A DNA stretch of 64,000 nucleotides, from the NCBI RefSeq assembly GCF_035582795.1, contig NC_134367.1, positions 42,063,062 to 42,127,061 on the forward strand. Direction: 5' to 3'. Below, one piece after another: positions 1 through 11,414 of the stretch; positions within the stretch are counted from its first letter, which is position 1, and the number at the start of each line of letters is the position of its first letter. Made by a program: the position numbers and the translations under genes. A model generated the notes under the pieces. That model did no database searches. It saw only the letters and a program-made list of their open reading frames with translations, and was not told the DNA's origin. The DNA comes from Mycteria americana. Taxonomy: Eukaryota; Chordata; Aves; Ciconiiformes; Ciconiidae.

Positions 1-288
1 TTTACAATGGCCCGTAGTGACAGGACAAGGCACAATGGTTTTAAACTGAAAGAGGGCAGGTTTAGATTGAACATAAGGAAGAAATTCTTTACGATGAGCG
101 TGATGAGACACTGGAACAGGCTGCCCAGAGAAGTTGTGGATGCCCCATCCCTGGAAGTGTTCAAAGCCAAGTTGGACGGGACTTTGAGCAACTTGACCTA
201 ATGGAAGGTATCCCTGCCCATGGCAGGGGGGTTGGACTAGATGATCTTTGAAGGTCCCTCCCAACCCAAGCCATTCTGTGGTTCTATT
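1..288 (+). mobile_element. CR1 LINE, 3' end fragment
   Basis: This is the last part of a 5'-truncated CR1 non-LTR retrotransposon, cut by the window edge. Positions 7-201 encode the C-terminal tail of CR1 ORF2, with the motif [10 protein letters not shown] typical of avian copies. It is followed by the short conserved CR1 3' UTR (GGTTGGACTAGATGATCTTT near 230-250) and the terminal ATTCTGTGGTTCTAT tail ending near 288. It is a relic: no reverse transcriptase or endonuclease is present in this window. It lies in the inferred intron 1 of UBE2J1, in antisense orientation to that gene. Confidence 0.9.
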
Positions 289-3200
289 TCCACATTGCTG
301 AAAAATGCCAGCTGACAGGCTGCAAAGAACAGCCTGGACCAATAAAGGTTCATTCTGAGAACGTGCAATCCAGCAAAGAAAGCATTAAATTGTTTCTTCT
401 TTAAACATAGCTGCAGTATTCATGAACACAGTCCCTCCTTTGGCTACTGAAAACCGCAATGAAAGAAACAAACGTAATTCACAAAGTCTGCCTGCAACAA
501 GTACATGACATTCTTATCCAAACTTCATTAAAGAGAGCTTTGATGCAAAATATGGTATTTCAACCCACTTAAAATCACACTGAGAAATCTGAGTAAACGT
601 TTGGCAATGGCAATTCTGAAAAATGAGAATGGTTTGGGCCCATTCAAAATGAAGAATTGCAAACTGTCAATAAACTCAAAAAGTATCACTAAGCCAAAAA
701 AATTCAAATCAAGACATTCAATTTGTCAAAGATAGGTTTTAGAGACAAAATAATAAAGGTATTTTTTAATGTGGCATGACTGTCAGCATGAAAAATAACC
801 ATGCTTTCACAGGTACACTCAGCAACAATTTATCGTAATGTTCACTGAAGTTAAACAGTGAGGAAATTAAGTTTCTGGGCTATCTCTAGAGAGCAAAGGA
901 GAGTTCCCACCCCAGCAGGAGGTGTGGGAGCTCTCCACTGCTCTGGGGAGGAAAGGAAAGAGTGGGTGCTATGGGCCAGAGGCTCTGCCTGACAATCTGC
1001 CTCTTGTCTTACACCAAACTTGCCGAATTTTTCTGAAAAGCAAAATGTGGATGTTAAAAATCTGAGAATCTAATTTAAAGCCACCAGCTTGCTTTAGGAT
1101 TGAGCAGCGGTGGAATAACACAATTAATGAGCAAAATTTGTGTAATATATGCATGTATGATTTGTAGATTTATTTCTGTCAAAAACTGTGTCCTGGTCAA
1201 ATCCTACTTCTTATTAACGTTTACCTTAAGCTATCCTGAAATTTCTGTTCAACACAACTGCTTCTCTTGCATATATCTTGAAGTCACATTCAAGTACTCC
1301 TGCTATCACGCCCAACCAGACTAGTCTGCAGCTCGTGGCCCAGGAAACCCTTCTGTATGCTGAAAATGCAAGTGATCAGTCTTCATAAATGTCAATATTA
1401 CTGCTTAAAGAGATGACAGGATTTGAACATCAGTGGTGTTCTCTTAGTAAAATACTATGCCTTGTTTTTAAAAAAATCTGTTATTGTGAAAATAAAAATA
1501 GTCCTAAAATAAAGCAATTGTATTTAGCCTTACAGACCTTTGTTTTATTAGTAGTCTTCTGTATTTAATAAGGAAGGATTTTAGTTCATTTTTACATTAT
1601 CAGTGAACAGTACACGTGGCAATCAAATGAGCTGACCAAGATTATATTAATGTAAACATAACAGGATTTATTTCAGCATAACAAAGCTGCAGACCTTTTG
1701 CTCACTGAAGTTCAGAAAATCTGATACAAGTTCCAATTCCCTCCAACACTCAAGAAACCCGGACACCGTTACAAGCTTCCTGAAGATCTGCCACAACTCG
1801 TCTACAAAAGGCAGTGGTACTCAGGTACAAGAGCTCAACAGGAGAAACTGACCCAGGCGAGGAGAGTGGTAGAGGTGAGGTGGGTGACACTGTAATCAAA
1901 CCCAAGTTAGGAAGCACAGGGAGGGTGAGGTCTCAGTTCAGCAAGGCTCTGCCCCTAGTACTTCATCACTTGAAGAGACAGCATTTTGTGCACACAAAAA
2001 TGACTGCAGGATCATCAGTGAAACAAATTCTTATTTAAGTGATATGGGTTGTGTGTGACAGTACCTTCCTCAGATGGATAGCAACCATTTCTTTCTACCA
2101 ATTTTCAGTTCTTCTGTTTGAAAAAGAAAGTACATAATAAATAAATAAAGTAACCCAAAACAGCTGGCATAAAGCTAGAGATCTCCTAATCTTTCAAGTT
2201 GACTTATCTGATCTGGAAAAAAAGGAATAAAACAACCTAACAGCTTTTACTGCTTCAGCAAATGCTTTCTATTTTTTTTTAAATGGCTGCTATTATTATT
2301 TTGTTTTCTTCATTTTAAATAAGATTTAGAGGTCTACTCAGGAGAAATACAGAAAAAGTAGTAATTTCTCCCATGGCTCTGCTGACCAAGACAGCATAAG
2401 TGACGCAATTCACTTATCAAATCCAGGTTTTCCAATGAATTAGTAAAACTCCTACAAAGTTTCTCTGGGATGAAGGGTTCTATAACTACTCAGCCCACTT
2501 AAGCTATTAGTAAAATACAAGTCATCTTCATTACGTGTTTGTCTATTAATGATGCTACTACCTACAATTAGAAAAAATACTAGACAATAATATTAGAAAA
2601 ATAAAAAAATTGAAACCGCACAATCAATTTGAGACAAGCATCAAGGCCCTTCAATTAGATGATGCATATGTCAGGGATGACATTTTGGGAAAGTCTTTTT
2701 AAATCCAGCTGGCTTTGGTTTTTCCCCCTCCGCTCAATACCAGACCACTGACCCAAAAGTGTCTGACCCACAGCTGGTGTAACCACCAAGCGACTTCAGA
2801 GCTCACAGTGCACAGCATCACCTGCTGAACCACCACCACCAGTCCCTGCAGCAGCCCAAAGCACCTGGGAATTCATTCACCCAAACTGCCTGTATTCACA
2901 TTCAAAAGAAAATCCTGTTTACTAAAGGTAAGTTTACATTTCATGTAAGGGGAAAAGTAACAGTGAACCACAGTCAGTAGTTGAACTGCACAAAGACTGG
3001 ATCACACAATTAAAAAAAAAAAGTCAGGATTAAATTTATGCATAAAGTACACAGGATTTCTTGTAAGATGACAACACTCGACGAGCTTTAACATTTTAAA
3101 TCAAAAAAACACTTTAAGTGATGTGCTCACTAAAGCATACAAGAAAACATATTTAAAGCAAAGAGTCATAGCAGATTGGAGAGTTATGAAATACTTTTGC

Positions 3201-3529
3201 TACAGCTCTCTGATATGGAGAATGGTATTTTTTAAGTAGTGTTGTACTCTCTAGAGAATGGTTTATTAAATCTAAACATACAGAAACTCTAACAGGTTCA
3301 CAGTGACCTGCACAGTGTCACTAGGTAACTGTGTGTCACCTACTCCATTGTGGATGCAATTTTCCCGGACAGCTTAGAACCTGTGAATGATATGTGATCA
3401 TTAGTGAATTCAAAACAATAAAAGGGGGAAAAAAGGGGCTTGAGACAAAGTACTCTGAAATATAAATTACAATCCTTTTGCAGAATAGAGTGTCAATGGT
3501 ATCTACTCTAGAAATAAACCCACATGCCA

Positions 3530-3854
3530 TGGTTTAGGTTTGTCTTGGGAAGACAAATGCCATCACTCCAAATGTTCCCCCCTTCCCTCTTCTTCCCCAG
3601 CTTTATATACTGAGCATGACGTCATATGGTATGGAATAGCCCTTTGGTCAGTTTGGGTCAGCTGTCCTGGCTGTGTCCCCTCCCAGCTTCTTCTGCACCT
3701 GGCAGAGCATGGGAAGCTGAAAAGTCCTTGACTAGTGCAGCAACAACTAAAACATCTCTGTATTATCAACACTGTTTCCAGCACAAATCCAAAACATAGC
3801 CCCATACCAGCCACTATAAAGAAAAGTAACTCTATCTCAGCTGAAACCAGGACA
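3530..3854 (-). mobile_element. Endogenous retrovirus LTR fragment (ERV-L-like, Neoaves type)
   Basis: Read on the minus strand, the segment begins TGTCCTGGTTTCAGCTGAGA at 3854. It continues through the U3 region of an LTR family I recognise from many bird genomes. A TGACGTCA CRE-type palindrome lies at 3617-3624 and a TATATAAAG box at about 3601-3609. Past the TATA box it keeps a stretch reading GTGATGGCATTTGTCTTCCC and then stops near a short TTTAAACC-like end. Most of the R/U5 part therefore seems deleted. No internal gag, pol or env sequence accompanies it, so it is a partial solo LTR. The family name (TguLTRL2-like) is from memory and not verified. It is in the same orientation as UBE2J1. 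Confidence 0.75.
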
Positions 3855-6417
3855 CCACGTTACCACACTTTCAAGCGAGCTCCACATTACAAATTACGAC
3901 AGACCTTTAATCCTCATTTCCCTCAGAACTGCAGGAAGTACAGGACTCTTTCTGTAGTTACAATTCAAAACAACTGTTCAGTCAGCACAAAGGGAAATAA
4001 AACTTATCAAATGTAAGGCACTTGTTGAACGCACTAAGATCAAACAATGTCTTCAGCTTTAACCAATTTTTCTCATCCATTCCGCTTTTTATTTTTAAAA
4101 AATTCTATGCTTATTTCATACATGGAAGGTACTAAGCAGCGCAGTACCTGCTGGCTATTTTCTATTAACTGTTTTTTATTAACAAAGAACTGATGCATGC
4201 TTGTTGACAGGGAATACTTCTTACTTGTAAAAAGTATGGAGCGGAGAGAGAAGTATAGTTTGTAGGAAAAGCAGTAAATGTATTGAAGATGACAGCTAAG
4301 AGGATCACAATCTCGGCATGTTATGTTCCCTGTGCATCTAAGATCCAAAAGCACCATCCCTGGGCAGCAAATGCAGGACACGTGCACCATGCCTCCCTCC
4401 ATGTACTCTCCCCAGTCCTCCAGTGCCCTCACTAGTCAAGTTCTAGGTGAGGAGTTCTGCTGAAAACAAACAAAAAAACCCACCCAAAACAAAATTAAAA
4501 AGCACTGTTGTTTGTGGACTCTATGTGAGTCACTGTAAGTAGCTGTTCATAGTTCTTCAAGTGTGTCTGTGCTAATCGGCGCTCAGAAGACTGGTAACAT
4601 CCTACATGAAAGAGGGAGACCGTCACTACAAAAACAGTGACTACAAGATTTGGTGTCTGATCTTGCAGCAGGCTAAGGGTCACAGCTCTTGGAAAAAAAA
4701 GTAAAGAGATTATTCCAAGTAGCTGTCTTATAAATGTCAGAAAATAGGGATGTTCCTGAAGCATGAAGAGGATGAAGGCTGTACTTTAGTCAGCTGAGCT
4801 TTAATATTGATGGGAGAGGTTTATCAGCCATATGGTAGCAGGCTGATATACATTGACTAATCCATTTTGAAATCCTAAGACAGAAAATAGCTTGCCCTTT
4901 TACAAGTGCCAAAAATAGACATAAAAATATGAAGCAACAGCTTAAAAGGCTTTGCCTTATTGAGGCAATACAAAGAAGCCTGAAGCGTGGAATGCGAAAT
5001 TTCTTCCGTTCCAAAATTAATGGTCTTTTGGGGAAGAAATAAAAAAACCCACGTTCATAGATGGTGTCAGGAGACAGCTTCAGGTGAATGCCCCCACACG
5101 CTGACAGGAGCCAGCAGCAGCTTAGCACACCACCCTCACCAAGCGCAGACCTGCAGCGGCCACAACGTGCACCTATGTTAAACCGGGAGCTGCAAGAGCA
5201 CCAGCTCCGCTGCCTCTCATCGACAGAGACGCAGCATGCAGGGGAACAATTGATTTCATGTTGTGGAGAGCTACTGTCTTTTAGATACCTTAGGATGAAC
5301 TAACCTTAGCTGGAGAAACTGGGATAAGGAAGAAGACGAATATATTGAGTAGCAGCAATTAGCAGCAGGACAAAGCTGTGTAGCAATATTGCTCTTTATG
5401 TGGTCTACATGAAAGCACACGAAAAAGAAAGGCACTAGAGAGCCTAACTGATCCTCATTCACCAATCTGGTCTAGCACACCTACCCACAGAAGAGGGATC
5501 CATGTAGCCTTGTACAACCATAGAAGAACTTCAGCTCCTGTCATAGTTCTACAGCATAATTTGGCTTAAAAGGAAGATCAATAAAAGCACAGGTTTCTTT
5601 TAACAAATTTTTCCTATTTAAAATGTGTTTTCCTCTACAATATTTTGGATAAAGCCTACTATAATCATTAAAATAACTTATACTAAAGTTGTTAGTATTT
5701 GCTCTCTCTGAAACTACTGAACAGACGGAAGTCACCATCTGCAACGAGAGTTTGCTCAAGTCCAAAAGCAGATTTCAACAGGAGAAGCTTCTTGTGCAGG
5801 TACAAAACAATTATTTTCTTCACTCTGTCTCAAGATAGCGCATTCCAAATCCCTAAAGCTGACCAAGACCTAAAGGTTAGCAGCTTGGTTTTTCCTCTAT
5901 GCAAGTCAGAACAACAAGAACAACAGGCACAAGGACAGCTACTGGTTCTAAAACCTTAGAGGGCTCAGTTACCAAAATAATCCCTTCAGTCCACAGATGA
6001 CACAACCATTTGAAACAGGAAACATGGTGGATTTGTTTTTATGTATTTCCGTGCATTTACATTAATGAAAACCACCTTAATATTAGAGTACTCTACATTT
6101 CCATCTTAAGCCTTCAGTTGAATGGCAAGTGTAAGATACCATCACTAAACTGCACATGGAACCGTAACAAGATAGAAATTTGTAAAACACACACAAAAAT
6201 ACTAAATAATTGCATATGCTTCTCTACCTGATTAGTAAGAAAAGCACCAGACTAAATGCAATGGCTACACATAGCTACAATCAACTTATTTTCATGAACA
6301 ACAACTGCTGAAGAAACAATATTTATTTTAAATCTTTTTTCTTATTTATCTAATACCTTTTTGCCTATCTTTTTAAATTAAAGATTTCACACATATTAAG
6401 TGACTGCTGAAATGTGC

Positions 6418-6520
6418 GATTTAAATCACATTATAGTGATTTAAATATAGTTATTTAAACTTATTTATTTATTTAAACACATTATAGTGATATAAATCAC
6501 ATTATAGTGATTTAAATCAT
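6418..6520. repeat. AT-rich tandem inverted-repeat (hairpin) array
   Basis: Three copies of a CAC-ATTATA-GTGAT core occur, each flanked by TTTAAAT-type arms. The first unit is a perfect 11-bp inverted repeat, ATTTAAATCAC at 6419-6429 and GTGATTTAAAT at 6436-6446, around a 6-nt loop. The other two cores are centred near 6484 and 6504 and have imperfect arms. The sequence between units is TTTA-rich. Origin unknown: it could be a MITE relic or local duplication. Confidence 0.8.
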
Positions 6521-7799
6521 TTGTAGACTTTCAGCATCCATATAGAAAGAAAAAATTTAATATATTAATGTGCTAGAGAGCATGTTTAGTTTTGGGAAGC
6601 AATATTGACCTATTGTATGAATCTTTGCCATGTAAGGTTCATTTTGCTATGGAACAGCATAGGTGCTGAAAATCAATACCAGTAAAGATAATTTTCTCTT
6701 GAAAACAAGGGGGACTAGTAACAACAGAGGGAAAGAACATTTCTAAATTAAACCACAAATATTTGCCCTCTCCACCCAGATCCCAGGAACACATCATACA
6801 GCACACTACCACTATTTCCAATGACGTGGCAAACCATAACTAGTGACCATGTTCGTGTAGCCTTGTAATTTCACATACGCAACATATCCAGCACATGTCC
6901 CTAAAAAAAAGAAAAAAAAAAAGTCTTCCTTGCTGATATTTTAAACTATAATGAGTGCATCATTTGCCTTCTGATCCTTCTTATCTTTCAGTTATGCAAC
7001 TTGGGTGTGAGGGTGAGGGACATAATTTAGCAATAGATACATCATGCACAAGGCACGTTTTGTAAATAAGCCTGCCATTTACGTTTGTAAGGTACAGGTC
7101 ATCATAATGTTAAGTTTCTCCCCACCTCCCATGCTGGTAATAGGAGAGTATGATTAAAGAATAAAGCCACTATTCATCATAATAATATGAAGCTGATAAT
7201 ACCTACTTCCCAAAACCAGATTAGGGGAAAGCAGGGGCAGGACAGCAACCGACACACAAACCCAACTAGCCCTTACAAGTTCTGGAAGAGGCTTTGCTTC
7301 AGCAGTGACAGGCTGCCAGCTGCGTGGGCAGCTCCCAGGAGGCAAAGCCTGGCACAACTGGTATGGGGCCACTACTCCAACACAGCCCTACGGGAAGGAC
7401 CCGACCTGTCCTCAGTTTCCCTTCCTACAAAGCAAAACCTTCTCTTCCAGCGCTGTTTCTCAAGACATCTCCCACATCTCCTGAGGCATCCCTCTCACTT
7501 CAAGGATTCAAAAGAAAGTCTAGGGGTTATAAGGCATGAATTTTAACACAGAATCCTATGAACAAACACACACACACACGCACGCGTAAATACAGTGTGT
7601 AGAGTAACACTTCTGTAAAACAAACTTACAGGCTAAGCTATCGTTGGCAACCTGCCCTCTCACGCGCACCTACTTGGAAAGCAGGCAATACCCACGGAAA
7701 CAGGGCATAGCCACCCCACAAGAAGTTCAAAGGTACGCTTCCACGAACCAGCAAAAAAGCGTGGGCGCACACCCCCACACGAAGTAGCCAGGGTGTCTG

Positions 7800-8620
7800 G
7801 AACCGCATGACAGCTCGGAGGGAGTTTTCAACGACATCGCACTGGGAAGCGGAAGCGACCCGGCCGGCCTCCACCCGAACGCTGCCACCTCCCCGGCGCG
7901 CCGCCGACCCACACCCGCGAGCACCGCCGCGGCCCAGGGCCCCCATCCCTCCTCCCCACCGCGGCCTCGGCCTGGCCGCTGCACCTGTCCCGCCGCGCCG
8001 CGGGAGGCGATTCCCGGCCCCGCCACCGCCGCCGCGCCCCGGCACCGGCCCCCAAGCCCTCCGCGAACCACGGCGGCCCCGGGGCGGGCACACCCGCCCG
8101 GCCGCCCGCCCGCCCGCCGCGAAAGGCAGCGGCCTGGGCAGCCTGCAAGGCACGGCCGCCGACCCTCCGCCCGGCCCTGCCGCCCCCCGCCCGGCCGCGG
8201 CCTGCAGGCGAGGCCCGCGGCCGCCTCCCTGGCGCCCGCCGGGGCCTGCCGCGCCGCCTACCCGGGCTCTTGAGGTTGTACCGGGCCTCCATGGCAGCGG
8301 GCACCGCTCGCTCCCTCCGCAGCGTCTCTGGCAGCGGGGACCGGGGCAGGGGGCGGAGGAGGAGAAAGGCCGGGCCCAGCCCAGCCCGCCTCGCCTCGGG
8401 AAACTCCCCTGACGTGGCAGCGGCGGCGGCGGCCCCGCCGTGACCGCGGAGGGAGGCACCTGCCGCGCCGTCCCCGCCCCGCGGCCTGGCCCCGCGGGGT
8501 GGCCCTCGGCAGGGCCCGCCCAGGCCGGGCCCGGAGCAGGCCGTGCAGGCGGGGGTGGGCGGCCGGGGCACGGCAGGCCACGGCAGCTAGTGAATATCCG
8601 TATGGTCGTGTTGCGCAAAT
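7800..8620 (-). promoter_or_regulatory. UBE2J1: CpG island / promoter of UBE2J1
   Basis: There is an abrupt change from AT-rich flanks to very GC- and CpG-rich sequence around the UBE2J1 start codon at 8292. It includes GCCC/GCCG runs near 8090-8120. This is the usual architecture of a vertebrate housekeeping promoter. The long open frames across it on both strands arise from the scarcity of stop codons in GC-rich DNA. The transcription start is not resolvable by eye but should lie right of 8292. In the minus-strand sense, the sequence downstream of the start codon is G-rich (C-rich on the plus strand). Confidence 0.85.
8262..8292 (-). CDS. UBE2J1: UBE2J1 exon 1 (N-terminus of ER ubiquitin-conjugating enzyme E2 J1), partial
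   Basis: The minus-strand ATG at 8292-8290 sits in a strong Kozak context (G at -3, G at +4) and reads MEARYNLKSP. It then reaches a splice donor GTAGGC at 8261, after one base of the next codon. The vertebrate UBE2J1 N-terminus is METRYNLKSP, so nine of ten residues match. UBE2J1 (UBC6e) is a tail-anchored E2 in the ER membrane that supplies ubiquitin for ER-associated degradation. The UBC fold, catalytic cysteine and C-terminal anchor are in exons outside the window. Location supports the call: in tetrapods UBE2J1 lies just downstream of RRAGD on the same strand. The donor is weaker than consensus. Ten codons alone would be thin evidence, but the combination with synteny and a CpG island is strong. 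Confidence 0.85.
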
Positions 8621-8709
8621 TACAATTCACAAGCTGCCCGGCCTTCTCTGTTGAAGGGCGTGGAAGAAGCAGCCAGTTTCCCGCAGCGATGGATGACACT
8701 CGGGGCCCG

Positions 8710-8781
8710 CGGCAGAACCGTGACTCCAGGCGCAGCCGGGATGGGACGTCGTGCTGCAATCGCTAGGCCACGGTTCTGCCG
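8710..8781. repeat. 13-bp inverted repeat upstream of UBE2J1
   Basis: CGGCAGAACCGTG at 8710-8722 is exactly repeated in inverse as CACGGTTCTGCCG at 8769-8781, with a 46-bp spacer. The right arm also forms a smaller internal hairpin (CCACGG/CCGTGG, 8768-8784). It lies about 420 bp upstream of the UBE2J1 start codon, at the edge of the CpG-rich zone. Function unknown. Confidence 0.7.
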
Positions 8782-11330
8782 TGGAGGCTGCAATAGTGAA
8801 AATGCTCCCCGCGTCCCCGTCTCGTCGCTGCCTTGAGCCGCAGAGGTCCCGGGGTGAGGTGCCTCCAGACCGCATAGCACGAGTAGATTGGTTTGAAAAC
8901 TCGGGGCTTAGAAAAGGGGCTTCCAGGACCCCGCACATCCACCAACAGCCCGCCCAAAAGACTTAACCATACTGTAAGACTTAGTAGCATCTTTGTTGGT
9001 TTTCAGGATTGTGAAAGACTGAAATGGTGTCATACACCAAGGAGTGTTAGTTTAGGCAAGAATTACCAGCGAGAGCCTGACTTGATGGGCAGAACTCCTT
9101 GTCCATCCCACAGTGCCAGAGGAATTTTTGTTTGCATCTACAACTTTGGTTTCTCTGCCGCCTGGTTACAGCCACAGTACACTTGGGATAGCACTTTCAA
9201 CAGTTTATAGCTACGGAAATACATAACAAATGTATTCATAAAATACATAAAAGTGGTCATATTCTTAGCAGTCTCAGTTTCCCTTTAATTCACTACAAGC
9301 TGTAAATGAGAAATGTCTGAGCTTTTTCTTGTTTCTAGCTCATGAATTGTCCTTAATTTCATCTACATTACTTTTATATTCTTCCTAGTCATCTTTATAA
9401 AACTAATTTTTTCATGTTTTGATGTCTTAGTTCTCTTTTGCTCTTTCCTTCTTTGATTGAACAATAGAAAACAGTTGTAAACAAAAACAGTTGAGTAGGT
9501 ATATTTTTTTCACCTGCTCGTATTTTCAGAACTGCAAAACAAGGCGTTACTGTTCCCTTTCCTGTTCTGTTGCACAGTGACGTTTTGGTAACAGCAATAA
9601 ATAAATAAAGCAACTTTACTCCACCTTAACAAGTAGCTGAATTTTCAAAAGGGCAAAGTGATCTGCCTTTTTACAGGACAAACCTCTACAAATAATGTAT
9701 AGAGTGAATAACATTTATAGCACAAGGGAAGGGATGGTGCCAGACCTTGTGGTTCTCTCTCACACCAAAAGCACCCCAGGGTGCATTTAATGGACAATAA
9801 TTCTTGATCACATCTCAGCATTTCTGGTTAGCATCAGCTGATCTGATTGCTTGAGATGGTGGGCTACAGGCACTGGGCGTCATGTCTATGAACTATTTTG
9901 GTCATTTTTAGCGGGTATGTCCCATCTTTCCTCATTTGCCAGAGCCATCTTGCTGTGCAGTGGGAGAAAGGCTCTGGGACCATCTGTGACTAAATCTTGC
10001 CCTTCCCCAAAGTAGGAAGGCAGTATTTTGCCTTTGGAAATTGTAAAAAGTTCTGGGATCTACTTTGATAGAAGGTAACTTAAAAAAAGGTGTTATAATG
10101 TGAATAGTGTCATGAATCAAGAAGTGATAGTTACTGTGAACTCGTTAAGAGTAACATAGAGTTCAGCTGTCTCTTCTGGGCTCTGGCCTTTGACCCTGGC
10201 AGCATTTACAATGTCATTTTATGTAGTTCAAGGAGGAAGCACCTGCAGTTAACATGAAACTTGGGCTTTTAGCTAAAAAAAGAAATACAGAGTCACTGTA
10301 CTACATGACAGCTAAACACTATTGAAAATAAGCTGAATAGACTTAAATTTTAAGCAAGAGAAATTCGCTGATAGGATGTATACATTTTCCCTATTTAAGT
10401 AAGCTACATCATGGCCTGGCTGGGTGCCGGGGTAATGGCCACGTGGAATTGCGCAGAGCTAGCAGTACAAGACCGCTTTCATTTTCAGGCGTATTACTAG
10501 TTAAAGGTCAGAGCTGCAGGAGGTGAATGTTGCCAGGTGAAACCGCCAATTCCTGTGAGGTAGTCAGTGTAGGGGTAGAAATCCGGGGCTTAATTCCCAG
10601 CCCCACATGTCAGCAGCTGCTTGGGGCAGACGAGGAGCAGGCACGGCAGAGCTCTGGCATAGTCAGTGTTGCCAGTCCGGAGTGGCAGCCTCCCTCTTCT
10701 TCCTGCCTCTGGTCAAAAATGCCCTTTGGATTTGTGTTTTCATCTGCCTTTTGTCTAGACTTTTGCACAGAGAAGACATTTTGTGCTAGAAGTTGTGGTT
10801 TTTTAAAACCAAACGCCAAATATAGTAGCAAAATTGCAGTCAAATCCCACATGCTGGCAGCACTTCATGAAGCTTGTGTATCCTGTCATATGATCTAGCT
10901 TGGTGAAAAAATAAACATGCTCAGCTGAAGCATATAGAAACTGAAAGTTTGCCTGAACACTGTTGCAACCAAGATTTCGTTATTTAATACCACACTGAAT
11001 CCTTGCAGAAACATTTTGTACAACTTCACCAAGTTGGTTGCAGGACAGCAAGAATAATCGGTTTTGACAATTCAAAACATTAAAAACTGTTTGGCTTTAG
11101 TAAATGTTTTACATTGAAGTAAGGCTTCAGTTTGACCCAAAAAAATAACTAATAATTTCTAGAGTTTTTTTTTAATTTCTCATTTCCCAGAAGATGTTTT
11201 TGCTCATGTTTCTACGTACTTTACTGCAGTTGTGGTGTACTGAATTTTTTTCCTTTTGGGTGAAAACAGAGATTCTGGTACAGCCACCTAGAGCAAAGGA
11301 GCATACAGGCCCCTCTGTTGCAAAAAGTAC

Positions 11331-11414
11331 TACAAAATTATTGACAATCATAAGGTCTGATAAAATGCATATTACAAAATTAATGACAATCATAAGGTTT
11401 GATAAAATGCATAA
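11331..11414. repeat. Tandem duplication of a 42-bp unit
   Basis: Two adjacent copies of a 42-bp unit, each containing GACAATCATAAGG and GATAAAATGCAT. They differ at only a few positions (for example ATTATTG versus ATTAATG, and GGTCTG versus GGTTTG). This indicates a fairly recent local duplication. Confidence 0.85.

Larger units (their letters stand above)
1..8261 (-). other. UBE2J1: UBE2J1 intron 1 (5'-most part)
   Basis: The stretch downstream (leftward) of UBE2J1 exon 1 holds no further UBE2J1 coding exon that I can recognise. I looked for the reverse complement of the conserved UBC-fold blocks (the VKRLMKEA, DHYHAQPL, NLFEWHF, YPMKPP and WQPSW regions) and did not find them. I therefore read the whole stretch as first-intron sequence continuing past the window edge. 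Visible content is a CR1 tail, an ERV-type LTR fragment, an AT-rich inverted-repeat array and a short CA run near 7565-7580. The open frames here are short and resemble no family I know. Confidence 0.6.

Noticed and set aside
7638-8759. 373-codon minus-strand open frame and its overlapping partners on both strands
   Set aside because: They coincide with the UBE2J1 CpG island. GC-rich sequence is poor in stop codons, and the composition (Gly/Arg/Pro/Ala only) is not protein-like. Only the short MEARYNLKSP exon is supported.
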